Source: Bacteroidales bacterium
GTDB taxonomy: Bacteria > Bacteroidota > Bacteroidia > Bacteroidales > Muribaculaceae
Length of the DNA stretch: 44,042 bases
Assembly: GCA_014800385.1 (NCBI GenBank)
Contig: JAAVGE010000058.1
Span: forward strand, 1 to 44,042
Reading direction: 5' to 3'
The notes under the pieces were generated by a model that saw only the letters and a program-made list of their open reading frames with translations, searched no databases and was not told the origin of the DNA. Shown here in pieces: positions 1 through 8,689 of the stretch (the stretch's first letter is position 1; every line of letters begins with the position of its first letter). Both the position numbers and the translations under genes were made by a program.

Positions 1-21
1 CAGTAGATTATCATGCATGGC

Positions 22-313
22 GGCTGCTCCGTGGAGCAGCCCTACAGGGGGGATGAAGTGGGTTTGCTGGTGAGATAATTTGGTTACAGTCAATGTATTA
101 CGTAATTCATGTCCTCGTTCTCCTGTTCTCCTGTCTGAAAAATATTGGCAATGCGGGCGGCTGCTCCGTGGAGCAGCCCTACAGGGCGGATGAAGTGGGT
201 TTGTGGGTGAGGTAATTTGCTTACTGCCAATATATTACGTAATTCTTATCCTCGTTCTCCTGTTCTCCTGTCTAAAAAATATTGGCAATGCGGGGGGCTG
301 CTCCGTGGAGTAG
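22..313. repeat. Tandem repeat, 137-bp period, about 2.1 copies visible
   Basis: GGCTGCTCCGTGGAGCAGCC begins at 22 and 159, and a third copy (truncated/degenerate) at 296; the exact spacing is 137 bp. The two full units are about 90% identical by eye across their length, including 'attacgtaattc' and 'cctcgttctcctgttctcctgtct'. Confidence 0.9.
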
Positions 314-366
314 TTATATAACCTTGATAATCAGGGTTTTGGCTATCCAGGACAATTTTCGTGCAT

Positions 367-405
367 GAAAAAAAGTGCGGCAACCCCGGTTAAGATTGCC
401 GCACT
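367..405 (-). terminator. Rho-independent terminator of the serpin gene
   Basis: Perfect 10-bp stem AGTGCGGCAA/TTGCCGCACT (374-383 / 396-405), followed on the minus strand by a T run, just downstream of the serpin stop codon. Confidence 0.8.
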
Positions 406-448
406 GATCATTCCTAATATTTTACTTATTGGGTGACCGTCATAAATA

Positions 449-1729
449 TCAGATGTTTGAGACTACACCTGCCATCAGGATGACATCGGTAAAAGCGTAA
501 CGGATTATGTAAATGAAAGGACGGTTAAATTCAATTTTTGTATATCCCTTTGGGTGATCACCCCCATCAGTAGCCCATCCATCTGTAAGAACAGCAGCCT
601 CCGCACCCCTTTCATCCCATTTGAGAGATGTTTTTTGATGGATATTAACAGGGAGTGTGGGCAGTCCCATTTTGGATAAATTTACTTCTGATAAGTTAAC
701 CCCCATACCATTAATAATGTCACCGAGAGCAATAGCGTTTTTACTTTGATAAGCGGGTAGAGATAAGTCAACCCGAAGTTCTATTGCATTATTTTCAAGA
801 GCGTGACGGCGTTCCGGAGTAAGCAATGCAACCATCTCTGATACAGAAATGTCTTCTGATGGCAGGAAAAATTCAAAATGGCATCCAGAACCACATTGAT
901 TGATTTTTTGCAAATATTTAAAATGTTCATCAGAAGAATACCATAGACATTCTTCCTGATGCATCATATTAACATAAGTGTCACCTTTTGTTCCGTGGAA
1001 TATCTTAGAACAAGTTTCTCCGGGAAGGAAAGGATCAGTCCACTCTCCTTTGAAATAAACAGCATTGGCAGCCGTCAGTTCGGTTTTAATATAATTAGTC
1101 CAATCAAAAGGTAAAATGGATGGAATTAAACCATTAGTACTTTCAAATGCCCAATTATTAATTGACTGGACGGTGGAGGGATTAGAGTAGTCAACGGATT
1201 CAACAGAGCCTTTGAACACGTTTTTAATAACAGATGAGAATTCATCGGTTACATTATAACGATCTGAAACCCAGAATTTGTTGGAAATTTTCAGTGCTGT
1301 TCCCCAGCCTTCGTAGGAAAGGTAGTTCATCAATCTGTTATTCAGAGCATTGAGGGCTTCAATATCATCAACATAGAGGGCTTTCATAATTTCATCACGC
1401 GATTCTCCATCAGCAGCATTAGCAAGCATACTGAGGAAGATTGATGCACTGACAGGAGAACAGCAGAAATCACTTTCTGTCATTTCATTCGCTTTAACCA
1501 TCATGTCGTAACTGAAATGACTGAAATCAGCCAGGATCGCTTTCTCAGTGTCATTCCATTGATAGAATGAAAACACATCCCATTCAGGTTCATCAGGTTC
1601 TATATCCGGAGTTTCGATAGGTTCTTCAGGAGCAGTAGGTTCATCAATAACCGGCTCATCAGATGAGCACGCGGTCATCATTGCAGCAACAGCAAGTGAA
1701 ATAAAAAAATAGTGCTTTTTCATACTCAT
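449..1729 (-). CDS. Serpin family protein, predicted surface lipoprotein
   Basis: Lipobox ...AAMMTAC|SSDEP followed by an acidic/proline linker; serpin core motifs 'TAANAVYFKGEW' and 'FNRPFIYIIR'; reactive-centre-loop hinge 'DERGAEAAVLT'. Confidence 0.92.
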   Translation of the reverse strand: MSMKKHYFFISLAVAAMMTACSSDEPVIDEPTAPEEPIETPDIEPDEPEWDVFSFYQWNDTEKAILADFSHFSYDMMVKANEMTESDFCCSPVSASIFLSMLANAADGESRDEIMKALYVDDIEALNALNNRLMNYLSYEGWGTALKISNKFWVSDRYNVTDEFSSVIKNVFKGSVESVDYSNPSTVQSINNWAFESTNGLIPSILPFDWTNYIKTELTAANAVYFKGEWTDPFLPGETCSKIFHGTKGDTYVNMMHQEECLWYSSDEHFKYLQKINQCGSGCHFEFFLPSEDISVSEMVALLTPERRHALENNAIELRVDLSLPAYQSKNAIALGDIINGMGVNLSEVNLSKMGLPTLPVNIHQKTSLKWDERGAEAAVLTDGWATDGGDHPKGYTKIEFNRPFIYIIRYAFTDVILMAGVVSNI

Positions 1730-1907
1730 TTAAAATTTAAAATTATTTGTAAACATATATTATATCAGTTGTGATAAATTGGATAACGTATCCTCCTTCT
1801 AATGAGAACAGAAAATCTACGAAGTCCTCTTCATTATTATATGAAGCGAAGCAGAGTTCTTTGTTTGCAGCAAAGTTAAAACATTCAAATGTAAGTTTTA
1901 TCATAAT

Positions 1908-1968
1908 TTAGTACTGAAATTAGTACTGATATGTTAAAATGTTACTTTCAGTACTAAATCAGTACTAA
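1908..1968. promoter_or_regulatory. Palindromic array of four TTAGTACTGA sites, putative operator
   Basis: TTAGTACTGA at 1908-1917 and 1920-1929; reverse complement TCAGTACTAA at 1948-1957 and 1959-1968; overall dyad centre near 1938, upstream of the minus-strand serpin. Confidence 0.55.
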
Positions 1969-2195
1969 AATAGTTATAAAAACAGACTAATTAATATTGA
2001 AACGTACTGTTATTGTTGATGTGTTAATACACCAATATGTTATTGGAGGAATTGAAATTTGGTTGGTGACTAAAGACTATATTAGGAGATATATAACATA
2101 GGTTATTTACTCATGCGGGAACGCATGAACAATGTTTTACGTGCTCCTTATTATTTTTGAGGAGATTCAAACGAATAAAGAAAATATTGTCAAAT

Positions 2196-3869
2196 TTATA
2201 AGACCTTGATAAGAGCATCAACATCCTTGACATTGAAGTTGTCATTAAAGATCTTTTTACCTAAATTGTGACGGCGTGAGTGAACGGCTTGTTTTGAGCG
2301 ACCAAGAATCTTAGTGATAGAAGAAAGTGAAAGCCCATATTTAATCAATATGGCTATTTCAAGTTCAGAGCGGGATAGTTGTCCATCGGTCAGAATCTCC
2401 ATGTTTGATTTAAATCCTGGAGAAATTTCTAATATTATATTGAGTAACTGATCCCAGATTTTGTCTGCTTGAGGAATTTGTTTATTCTGATTAAGGATCT
2501 CCAATAATTCTATGGGAGTTGCTGCTTGCAGATTCTTGATATAATCCTGATTCTCTTGTTGTGATAGGATTTCTGCTTGTTTTAATAAACTTGCTTTAAT
2601 TGATGTTTTTTGCTCAATGTCAGTAGTGTCAGGTGTTTCTAACTCTTTGTATTTGGATAGTTTAGAGGTAAGAGAATGGATGGCTTTTTCGGCTTTAAGC
2701 AAGTTGAGTTTCTGCTGTTTGTTTTTTAGACGTAAAACTAATATGACTACCGCTAATATAAGCAATGCTATTACACCAAAAGCATACCATTTTATTAGAT
2801 TCTGAAATTTTTGCTCTGCTAAATCTCTTTCTCTTTTTTGGATTTCATAGTTAAACCTGGATGATTCAATAAATATCTTTTCAGAACCATTTTGATTTAA
2901 TGTATTTCTTGCATTTCTTACAAGTGCTGAAGCGTAATTATATATTGAATCTTTCGGTGTAAATGCGGATAATGAAGGATGCAACAACACCATATAGCCT
3001 CGTGATTTTGCATTTGAGGTTGGTGATTTAATTAATCTTGTGGCATAGAGATAGGCGGAATCCGGTTTTCCGGCAATCATATAAGTTTCAGCAGCAGTTG
3101 CAATTGCATTGTTTTTTGCTCTGCTTTCCACGTTATTCATATAGTGTGCGATCAGGATCATTGCAGAATCAGGTTGACCTTGGTGCAATTTTATTCTTGC
3201 CATATCCACATATTGTTCGGCTTCAAGTTTGGGGAAACTGTTTTGGGATAATGCTATAATCTTGTTGTGCATTTGGTACGCTTTATCATACCGTTTCCTA
3301 TAATAGTATATTTTGGCAAGATCCGTCATGTCATATATCAGGTTAAGCGAGTCACCTAATATTGAATCTAATCTGATAGAACGGTTAATATAATTTTCTG
3401 CTTCATCATAAAGATAGCAGGAGTAATAAACTCCCGAAATATTGGATAAGATTTTTGCCTCTAATGAAAGGTTTTCTGTTTTGGCTAATTCATTAAGTGA
3501 TAAATGATAATACTTCAATGCTTCCGGGTAATCACCAAGATCTGAGTAGACTCGTCCGGCATAGTAGAGGACTTCGGGATAGTTCACGGAGCGGCGGTTG
3601 TTCTCGGCGTAGTCGAGTACAGGTTTGATCAGGGAGTCGTTGCGGTGGACTATGAACAGTTTGTCCTCGGTTTTGATTTTCAGGAAGTGGTGCAGAAAGA
3701 GGTCGTGACCTGAGAGCGATTCCACCGGTATGCTGTCAATGATGGAGAGAGCACGGCGCGGCAAAGAGTCGGCAAGCAGTTCGGCTTGTCGGATTGCGGG
3801 GTCAGAGGCTGTGTGTCGGCAGCCGGTGAACAGTAGCAAGATGGCTAATATGATCAGGTAAATCCTCAT
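2196..3869 (-). CDS. Membrane-anchored TPR protein with C-terminal helix-turn-helix (putative transmembrane regulator)
   Basis: N-terminal lipoprotein-like signal (LLLFTGC), TPR-like repeats, one TM segment (WYAFGVIALLILAVVILVLRL), coiled coil, C-terminal LuxR-like HTH 'SRSELEIAILIKYGLSLSSITKILGRSKQAVHSRRHNLGKKI'. Confidence 0.85.
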   Translation of the reverse strand: MRIYLIILAILLLFTGCRHTASDPAIRQAELLADSLPRRALSIIDSIPVESLSGHDLFLHHFLKIKTEDKLFIVHRNDSLIKPVLDYAENNRRSVNYPEVLYYAGRVYSDLGDYPEALKYYHLSLNELAKTENLSLEAKILSNISGVYYSCYLYDEAENYINRSIRLDSILGDSLNLIYDMTDLAKIYYYRKRYDKAYQMHNKIIALSQNSFPKLEAEQYVDMARIKLHQGQPDSAMILIAHYMNNVESRAKNNAIATAAETYMIAGKPDSAYLYATRLIKSPTSNAKSRGYMVLLHPSLSAFTPKDSIYNYASALVRNARNTLNQNGSEKIFIESSRFNYEIQKRERDLAEQKFQNLIKWYAFGVIALLILAVVILVLRLKNKQQKLNLLKAEKAIHSLTSKLSKYKELETPDTTDIEQKTSIKASLLKQAEILSQQENQDYIKNLQAATPIELLEILNQNKQIPQADKIWDQLLNIILEISPGFKSNMEILTDGQLSRSELEIAILIKYGLSLSSITKILGRSKQAVHSRRHNLGKKIFNDNFNVKDVDALIKVL

Positions 3870-4078
3870 TGTCAGTCCGTAGTTTCTGCAAATTTAGTTA
3901 TTATTTTGGATTATGCAAAATAAATTTAATTGCGGTTTTTGCAAATGATTTGATTTTGTTTGGAATGATGGTGGTTTTGTTTTGAATTGTAAATGGTGGT
4001 TTGGGTTTTTGGACAGGAGAACAGGAGATCACATGCAGGGTGTCAACGGCCTTATTTTCAGTTAAAATACAAACCTAT

Positions 4079-4099
4079 GGGCGTCCTTGCCGGACGCCC
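4079..4099. repeat. Short palindrome GGGCGTCC-TTGCC-GGACGCCC
   Basis: 8-bp arms read directly; related palindrome GGCGTCCGCCGGACGCC at 4680-4696. Confidence 0.7.
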
Positions 4100-4114
4100 A
4101 TGGGTTGTGGTAGC

Positions 4115-4142
4115 GGCTGCTCCGTGGAGCCGCCCTACGGGG
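4115..4142. repeat. GGCTGCTCC-type interspersed palindrome, variant copy
   Basis: GGCTGCTCCGTGGAGCCGCC followed by CTACGGGG; same architecture as the copies at 22, 159 and 4790. Confidence 0.75.
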
Positions 4143-4259
4143 TTGGTGTGACGGGTTGAGGGTTGATAATGGGTTGATTATCAAGATGGTGGCGGTTGCA
4201 CTGTGGAGCGGTCACCTGTTATGGGGAGATTATTCTGTTTGTGGATTTGATTGAGATTT

Positions 4260-4546
4260 TAAACACACGGATTTTTTAACTCGCTTCGCTTTGTTTCCAC
4301 TAATTTTTACGGATTTTCACGGATCTTTTTCGTAATCATACACACGGGTGACTTGCTGCGCTCGTATGCACGGATGGGAAAGATTTGCACGGATTTTGCC
4401 GTGAAAAATTCCGTGAAGATCCCTTTCAATTCGTGGTTGCGAGCGTAGCATCGCTATGAATCTGTGTGTATGCGGAATAAAAATCTGTGAAAATCCGTCA
4501 CAATCCGTGACTGTAAGCGACGCGATGCTAAAAATCTGTGTGTTTA
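4260..4546. repeat. 287-bp imperfect inverted repeat built from CACGGATTTT motifs
   Basis: Ends TAAACACACGGATTTTT (4260-4276) and AAAAATCTGTGTGTTTA (4530-4546) are inverted with one mismatch; similarity continues inward (ACGGATTTTCAC / GTGAAAATCCGT) towards a centre near 4403. Confidence 0.75.
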
Positions 4547-4679
4547 TATTCCTTCAAAATTAATTTTTCTATTTTCCACGGGGTGATTCACTCGGCGTAC
4601 CTTTCGGCACGCCATTTTTGTGGGCACGCTGTCCGGGCACGCCTCCGCTTCGCTCCGGCGTACCCGGCTACTCATAGTC

Positions 4680-4696
4680 GGCGTCCGCCGGACGCC
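4680..4696. repeat. Short palindrome GGCGTCCGCCGGACGCC
   Basis: Inverted arms read directly; same GGCGTCC/GGACGCC core as at 4079-4099. Confidence 0.65.
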
Positions 4697-4789
4697 CAGG
4701 GGTTTGTGAAACGGGTTGATAATCAGGCGGTTGATGGCTTGCTTTTGTTTCTCCTGTTCTCCTGTTAAAAATATTTTGACAACGCGGGC

Positions 4790-4817
4790 GGCTGCTCCGT
4801 GGAGCAGCCCTACAGGG
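4790..4817. repeat. GGCTGCTCCGTGGAGCAGCC-CTACAGGG interspersed palindrome
   Basis: Identical core to 22-41 and 159-178; also preceded by ctcctgttctcctgt, as in the left-edge tandem repeat. Confidence 0.85.
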
Positions 4818-4881
4818 CTAACGAACCACACTCTGACAATGTTCTCCTGTCAAAAACTCTCCTGTCCTGAGGGGTGGGTGG

Positions 4882-6228
4882 TTATTCTTTATCGCCTTGC
4901 TGGAGCATGGGTGGGAGGTTTTTGGAGGCCTTGGCACCCATTCCTTTCAGTTTTTCGGCACGTGTGACGAGGTTGCCTGTGCCGGTGGAGAGTTTGTTGA
5001 GAGCCTTGGCGTAGGCATCGTGGGCGGTGTTGAGGGCTTTGTCAATCTTCTGGAGATCCTCGACGAAGGCAACGAATTTGTCGTACATCTTGCCGCTTTC
5101 TGTGGCTATGTCGATGATGTTGCGCGTGATTTTATCCTGACGCCACATCTGGGCTACCAGACTGAGGGTGGTAAGCAGATGGGTGGGGGAGAGGATGATG
5201 ACACGTCGGTCGAAAGCATACTGCCACAGGTCGTTATCTGTTTGCATAGCAGCGATATATGCGGGTTCGTTGGGGATGAACATCATCACGAAATCCGCTT
5301 TGCCGGTGTCCCCAATATAGTCCTGATAACGTTTCTCGGCAAGTTCCTTGATATGCTTTCTTACTGAGCGCACATGCTCCATACGCTGCTCCGCTTCCTC
5401 CTCGGGAGTGACTGCGTTGACCAGTCGGACAAAGGCTGTGAGCGACACTTTGGAGTCGATGATGACTTTTTTCCCATCGGGGTAGTTTATCACAACGTCG
5501 GGACGAAGGTTGCTCCCCTCCTCATTGGTTATGGTCTGCCCTTCCTGGCGTGTCATCTGTACCTGATAGTGCACATCTCGCTCCAATCCGGAACGCTCCA
5601 GAATCGATTCCAGAATCATCTCGCCCCAGTCGCCCTGTATCTTGGAGTTGCCACGCAGGGCAGTGGTCAGTTCACGTGCTTCTTTCCCTATTGACTGCTG
5701 CAGTTGGCGCAGTTCATCGATGCGTACACCTAAGGCCACACGCTCGCGTGCTTCAAGTGAGAAGTTTTCCGACAATGTCTTGTGAAAGTTTGCCAGATTC
5801 TGCTGCAGCGGGGTGAGTATCTCCTGCAGGCGTGACTCCTGCTGTGATTTGAACAGAGTGGTCTGTTGCGTCAGAATTTCGTTTGAGAGGTTCTTGAAAC
5901 GTAGTTCATTCTCCTTCAATATACGCTGCTGCTCGATTTCCGACAGGCGTATTCGTTCCTGCAGAACTTTGTTTTCGGCATCGGAATCGGCCAACTGGTC
6001 GCGCAGCGAGTTGTTTTCATCAGTGAGCCGTTTTATTGTAGCCGCGTTGTCAGTGGCATTGCGTTGCTGTTCATCCTGAGCCATGCGCAGACGCTCCTGC
6101 AGCACTTTGTTTTCCGACTCAGTGTCGGCAAACTGACGGGCTGTAAGGGACGATTTCTTATATAGAGTATTGATAAACAGAAGAGTGGCAATCAGTACGA
6201 TGCCAAGAATGATAAGTGCGATAGTCAT
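4882..6228 (-). CDS. rmuC: DNA recombination protein RmuC homologue
   Basis: N-terminal TM helix, long coiled coil, then 'GDWGEMILESILERSGLERDVHYQVQ...RPDVVINYPDGKKVIIDSKVSL', typical of RmuC. Confidence 0.93.
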   Translation of the reverse strand: MTIALIILGIVLIATLLFINTLYKKSSLTARQFADTESENKVLQERLRMAQDEQQRNATDNAATIKRLTDENNSLRDQLADSDAENKVLQERIRLSEIEQQRILKENELRFKNLSNEILTQQTTLFKSQQESRLQEILTPLQQNLANFHKTLSENFSLEARERVALGVRIDELRQLQQSIGKEARELTTALRGNSKIQGDWGEMILESILERSGLERDVHYQVQMTRQEGQTITNEEGSNLRPDVVINYPDGKKVIIDSKVSLTAFVRLVNAVTPEEEAEQRMEHVRSVRKHIKELAEKRYQDYIGDTGKADFVMMFIPNEPAYIAAMQTDNDLWQYAFDRRVIILSPTHLLTTLSLVAQMWRQDKITRNIIDIATESGKMYDKFVAFVEDLQKIDKALNTAHDAYAKALNKLSTGTGNLVTRAEKLKGMGAKASKNLPPMLQQGDKE

Positions 6229-6248
6229 AAGGTTGAAGGTTTAGGAGA

Positions 6249-8066
6249 TCAATCGTCGGAATAATGACGGAGCACGCGGCGATAGGAGTTGAAGATTTTT
6301 GATTTTGACACGAATCCGACATATTTGCCGTTTTCCACCACAGGGAGGTTCCAGGCGCCGGTGTCGTCGAAGGTTTTCATGACGGCTTCCATCTGCTGAC
6401 CCACCTCGATTTTTGCAGGGGGCATACTCATGAACCGGCGTACGAACATCTTGCGGTAGAGGTCAGGGCGGAACATGATGTTGCGGATGTCATCAAGGAG
6501 AACTATGCCAAGGAGTGTGCCGTCGTTATCCACCACCGGAAACAGGTTGCGGTTGCTGCGGGAAATAACCTCGACCATCTGTTTCAGACTCATGTCGGGG
6601 TGAACGCTGATGAAATCCTGCTCGATGACGCTGTCCATCTTCAGGAGTGTCAGCACGGCTTTATCCTTGTGGTGGGTGAGCAGTTCACCTTTCTGCGCCA
6701 GACGCATGGTGTAGATGCTGTAAGGCTCGAAGAACTTGATTGTGCCGTAGGATATGGCCGACACAATAAGCAGCGGGAGGAACAGTTCGTAGCCTCCGGT
6801 CATTTCGGCCGTGAGGAAGATTGCCATCAGAGGGGCGTGCATGACCCCTGCCATGACCCCTGCCATACCCATCAGTGCGAAGTTTTTGGTTGACAACTGC
6901 ATGTCGAACCCCATGTAGTTATTGATGAGAAAGGCGAAGAAGAAGCCTGCCATGCACCCCACGTAGAGCGAGGGTGCGAACGTACCGCCCACACCTCCGG
7001 CACCGTTGGTGGCCGATGTGGCGAATCCTTTGAACAGGATAATGCATCCGATGAAGGTGAGTATGAAATGGTTGTTGGAAGCATCGGAGTAGAACAGCGA
7101 ACTGTCAACGATGGCTCCCGGATCGCTTCCCAAAAGATCGTTGATGGAGGCATATCCTTCACCGTAAAGGGGAGGGAAAAGGAAGATTAGAATGGCCAGT
7201 ATGACACCCCCTGACACGGTGCGTTGCCACTGCCGCTTGATAATCTTTCCGAAGAACCGTTCCATCATCATCATGACGCGCGTGAAATAGGCCGAGACAA
7301 GACCGCAGAACACGCCTAACAGTATCACGAACGGGATGCGCCCCATGGTGAATATGTCGCTCTGAACAAAGTGGAATTCAACGTCGTAGCCGGTGAAGAT
7401 GTAGGCTATGGTGGCGGCGGTGACAGAGGAGATGATAAGGGGCATCACCGACACTGTGGTCAGGTCAAGCATCAGCACCTCAAGCGTGAAAAGCATCCCC
7501 GCTATGGGGGCTTTGAAGATTCCGGCAATACCGGCGGCGGCTCCACATCCCACGAGTATCATCAGGATTCGGGGAGACATCTTGAAAAGTTGACCCAGAT
7601 TGGAGCCTATGGCTGCCCCAGTGGCCACGATAGGACCTTCGGCACCCACCGATCCGCCGAACCCTATGGTTACCGAACTTGCAACAACGGAGGTGTAGAT
7701 GTTATGAGGCTTGAGTCGCGATTTGTTCTGCGATATGGCATACAGAACGCGGGTCACACCGTGCGAGATGTTATCCTTGACCCAGAATTTCACGAAAATG
7801 GTGCAGAGCAGAATACCCACAACGGGATAAATCAGGTAGAGGTAGTTGGCTTCCGTGATGTTTATCCCCTTTGACAGGAGCGAGGATATGAAATGGATCA
7901 GGAATTTGAGAAGAAGAGCCATGAATCCTCCGAAAATACCTGTGAGCAGAGCCAGAACAATGACGAAGGTTTTCTCCTTGATGTGGCGTTCACGCCAAAG
8001 GAGAAATCTCAGCCAAAGGTCCTGCATACGGGTGGATTCTGTTGCGGAGGGAGCGGATTCAGGCAT
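6249..8066 (-). CDS. ClC-family chloride channel/antiporter with CBS domains
   Basis: ClC motifs 'GFGGSVGAEGPIVATGAAIGSNLGQ' and 'GAGGVGGTFAPSLYVG'; C-terminal CBS pair. Confidence 0.95.
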   Translation of the reverse strand: MPESAPSATESTRMQDLWLRFLLWRERHIKEKTFVIVLALLTGIFGGFMALLLKFLIHFISSLLSKGINITEANYLYLIYPVVGILLCTIFVKFWVKDNISHGVTRVLYAISQNKSRLKPHNIYTSVVASSVTIGFGGSVGAEGPIVATGAAIGSNLGQLFKMSPRILMILVGCGAAAGIAGIFKAPIAGMLFTLEVLMLDLTTVSVMPLIISSVTAATIAYIFTGYDVEFHFVQSDIFTMGRIPFVILLGVFCGLVSAYFTRVMMMMERFFGKIIKRQWQRTVSGGVILAILIFLFPPLYGEGYASINDLLGSDPGAIVDSSLFYSDASNNHFILTFIGCIILFKGFATSATNGAGGVGGTFAPSLYVGCMAGFFFAFLINNYMGFDMQLSTKNFALMGMAGVMAGVMHAPLMAIFLTAEMTGGYELFLPLLIVSAISYGTIKFFEPYSIYTMRLAQKGELLTHHKDKAVLTLLKMDSVIEQDFISVHPDMSLKQMVEVISRSNRNLFPVVDNDGTLLGIVLLDDIRNIMFRPDLYRKMFVRRFMSMPPAKIEVGQQMEAVMKTFDDTGAWNLPVVENGKYVGFVSKSKIFNSYRRVLRHYSDD

Positions 8067-8095
8067 ATTCTTGCGGTATTGGAGAGTTAATGATG

Positions 8096-8689
8096 TTATC
8101 GTATGATTTTGAACAGTCCGCCGTCGCTCACCTTGATGATGGATGATGGGCTGGCGGGGTTGGAGTCGTCGCGACGTGCAGCCATGACGTAGTCAACGGC
8201 TTCAATAACGGCGGGGTCTATTTCGGCGAAGAAGCGTGGAGTAGGTTTGCCGCTGATGTTGGCCGATGTTGAAATGAGAGGTTTCCGGAATGCGTTGCAC
8301 AGACGCTGCGACACAGTCTCGGAGGTGATGCGGAATCCCGCCGAACCGTCGGGGGCGGTTGCCTCGGGGGCTATTCCGGTTGGATGGTCATAGATAATGG
8401 TTAAAGGATTGACGGCTGCCTCAATCAGTTCCCAGGCTACTTCGGGGATGTCGTTGACATAGCGTTGCAGCGTGCCTTCGTTTCCAACCAGAAGTATGAG
8501 GGCCTTGCTGTCGGCACGTTTTTTTATTTCAAAGATACGTTTCACAGCCTCGGGGCGTGTGGCGTCACATCCTAATCCCCAGACGGTGTCGGTAGGGTAT
8601 AGAATCACACCGCCGTTGCGGAGAACCTCAACGGCGTTGCGAATATCATCCTGGAGGGAGAGTGCCATATCAGTCGGTATTGGGGTCAC
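8096..8689 (-). CDS. L-threonylcarbamoyladenylate synthase (Sua5/YrdC/YwlC family)
   Basis: 'GGVILYPTDTVWGLGCDA...KKRADSKALILLV...STSANISGKPTP'. The start may be the internal Met at 8668, which would remove the overlap with the upstream gene. Confidence 0.93.
   Translation of the reverse strand: MTPIPTDMALSLQDDIRNAVEVLRNGGVILYPTDTVWGLGCDATRPEAVKRIFEIKKRADSKALILLVGNEGTLQRYVNDIPEVAWELIEAAVNPLTIIYDHPTGIAPEATAPDGSAGFRITSETVSQRLCNAFRKPLISTSANISGKPTPRFFAEIDPAVIEAVDYVMAARRDDSNPASPSSIIKVSDGGLFKIIR

Noticed and set aside
1-320. CRISPR array at the left edge
   Set aside because: The 137-bp period with conserved rather than unique spacers, and no cas genes, makes it a simple tandem repeat.
4538-4967. 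Several 76-95-aa ORFs on both strands
   Set aside because: Fall on palindromic repeats and the 3' end of rmuC; Pro/Arg-rich translations of repeats, not credible proteins.
7371-7874. 167-aa antisense ORF within the ClC gene, and similar antisense ORFs elsewhere
   Set aside because: Composition (GGGGDRGDDKGHHRHCG...) is the reverse frame of a strongly supported CDS; a codon-bias artefact.
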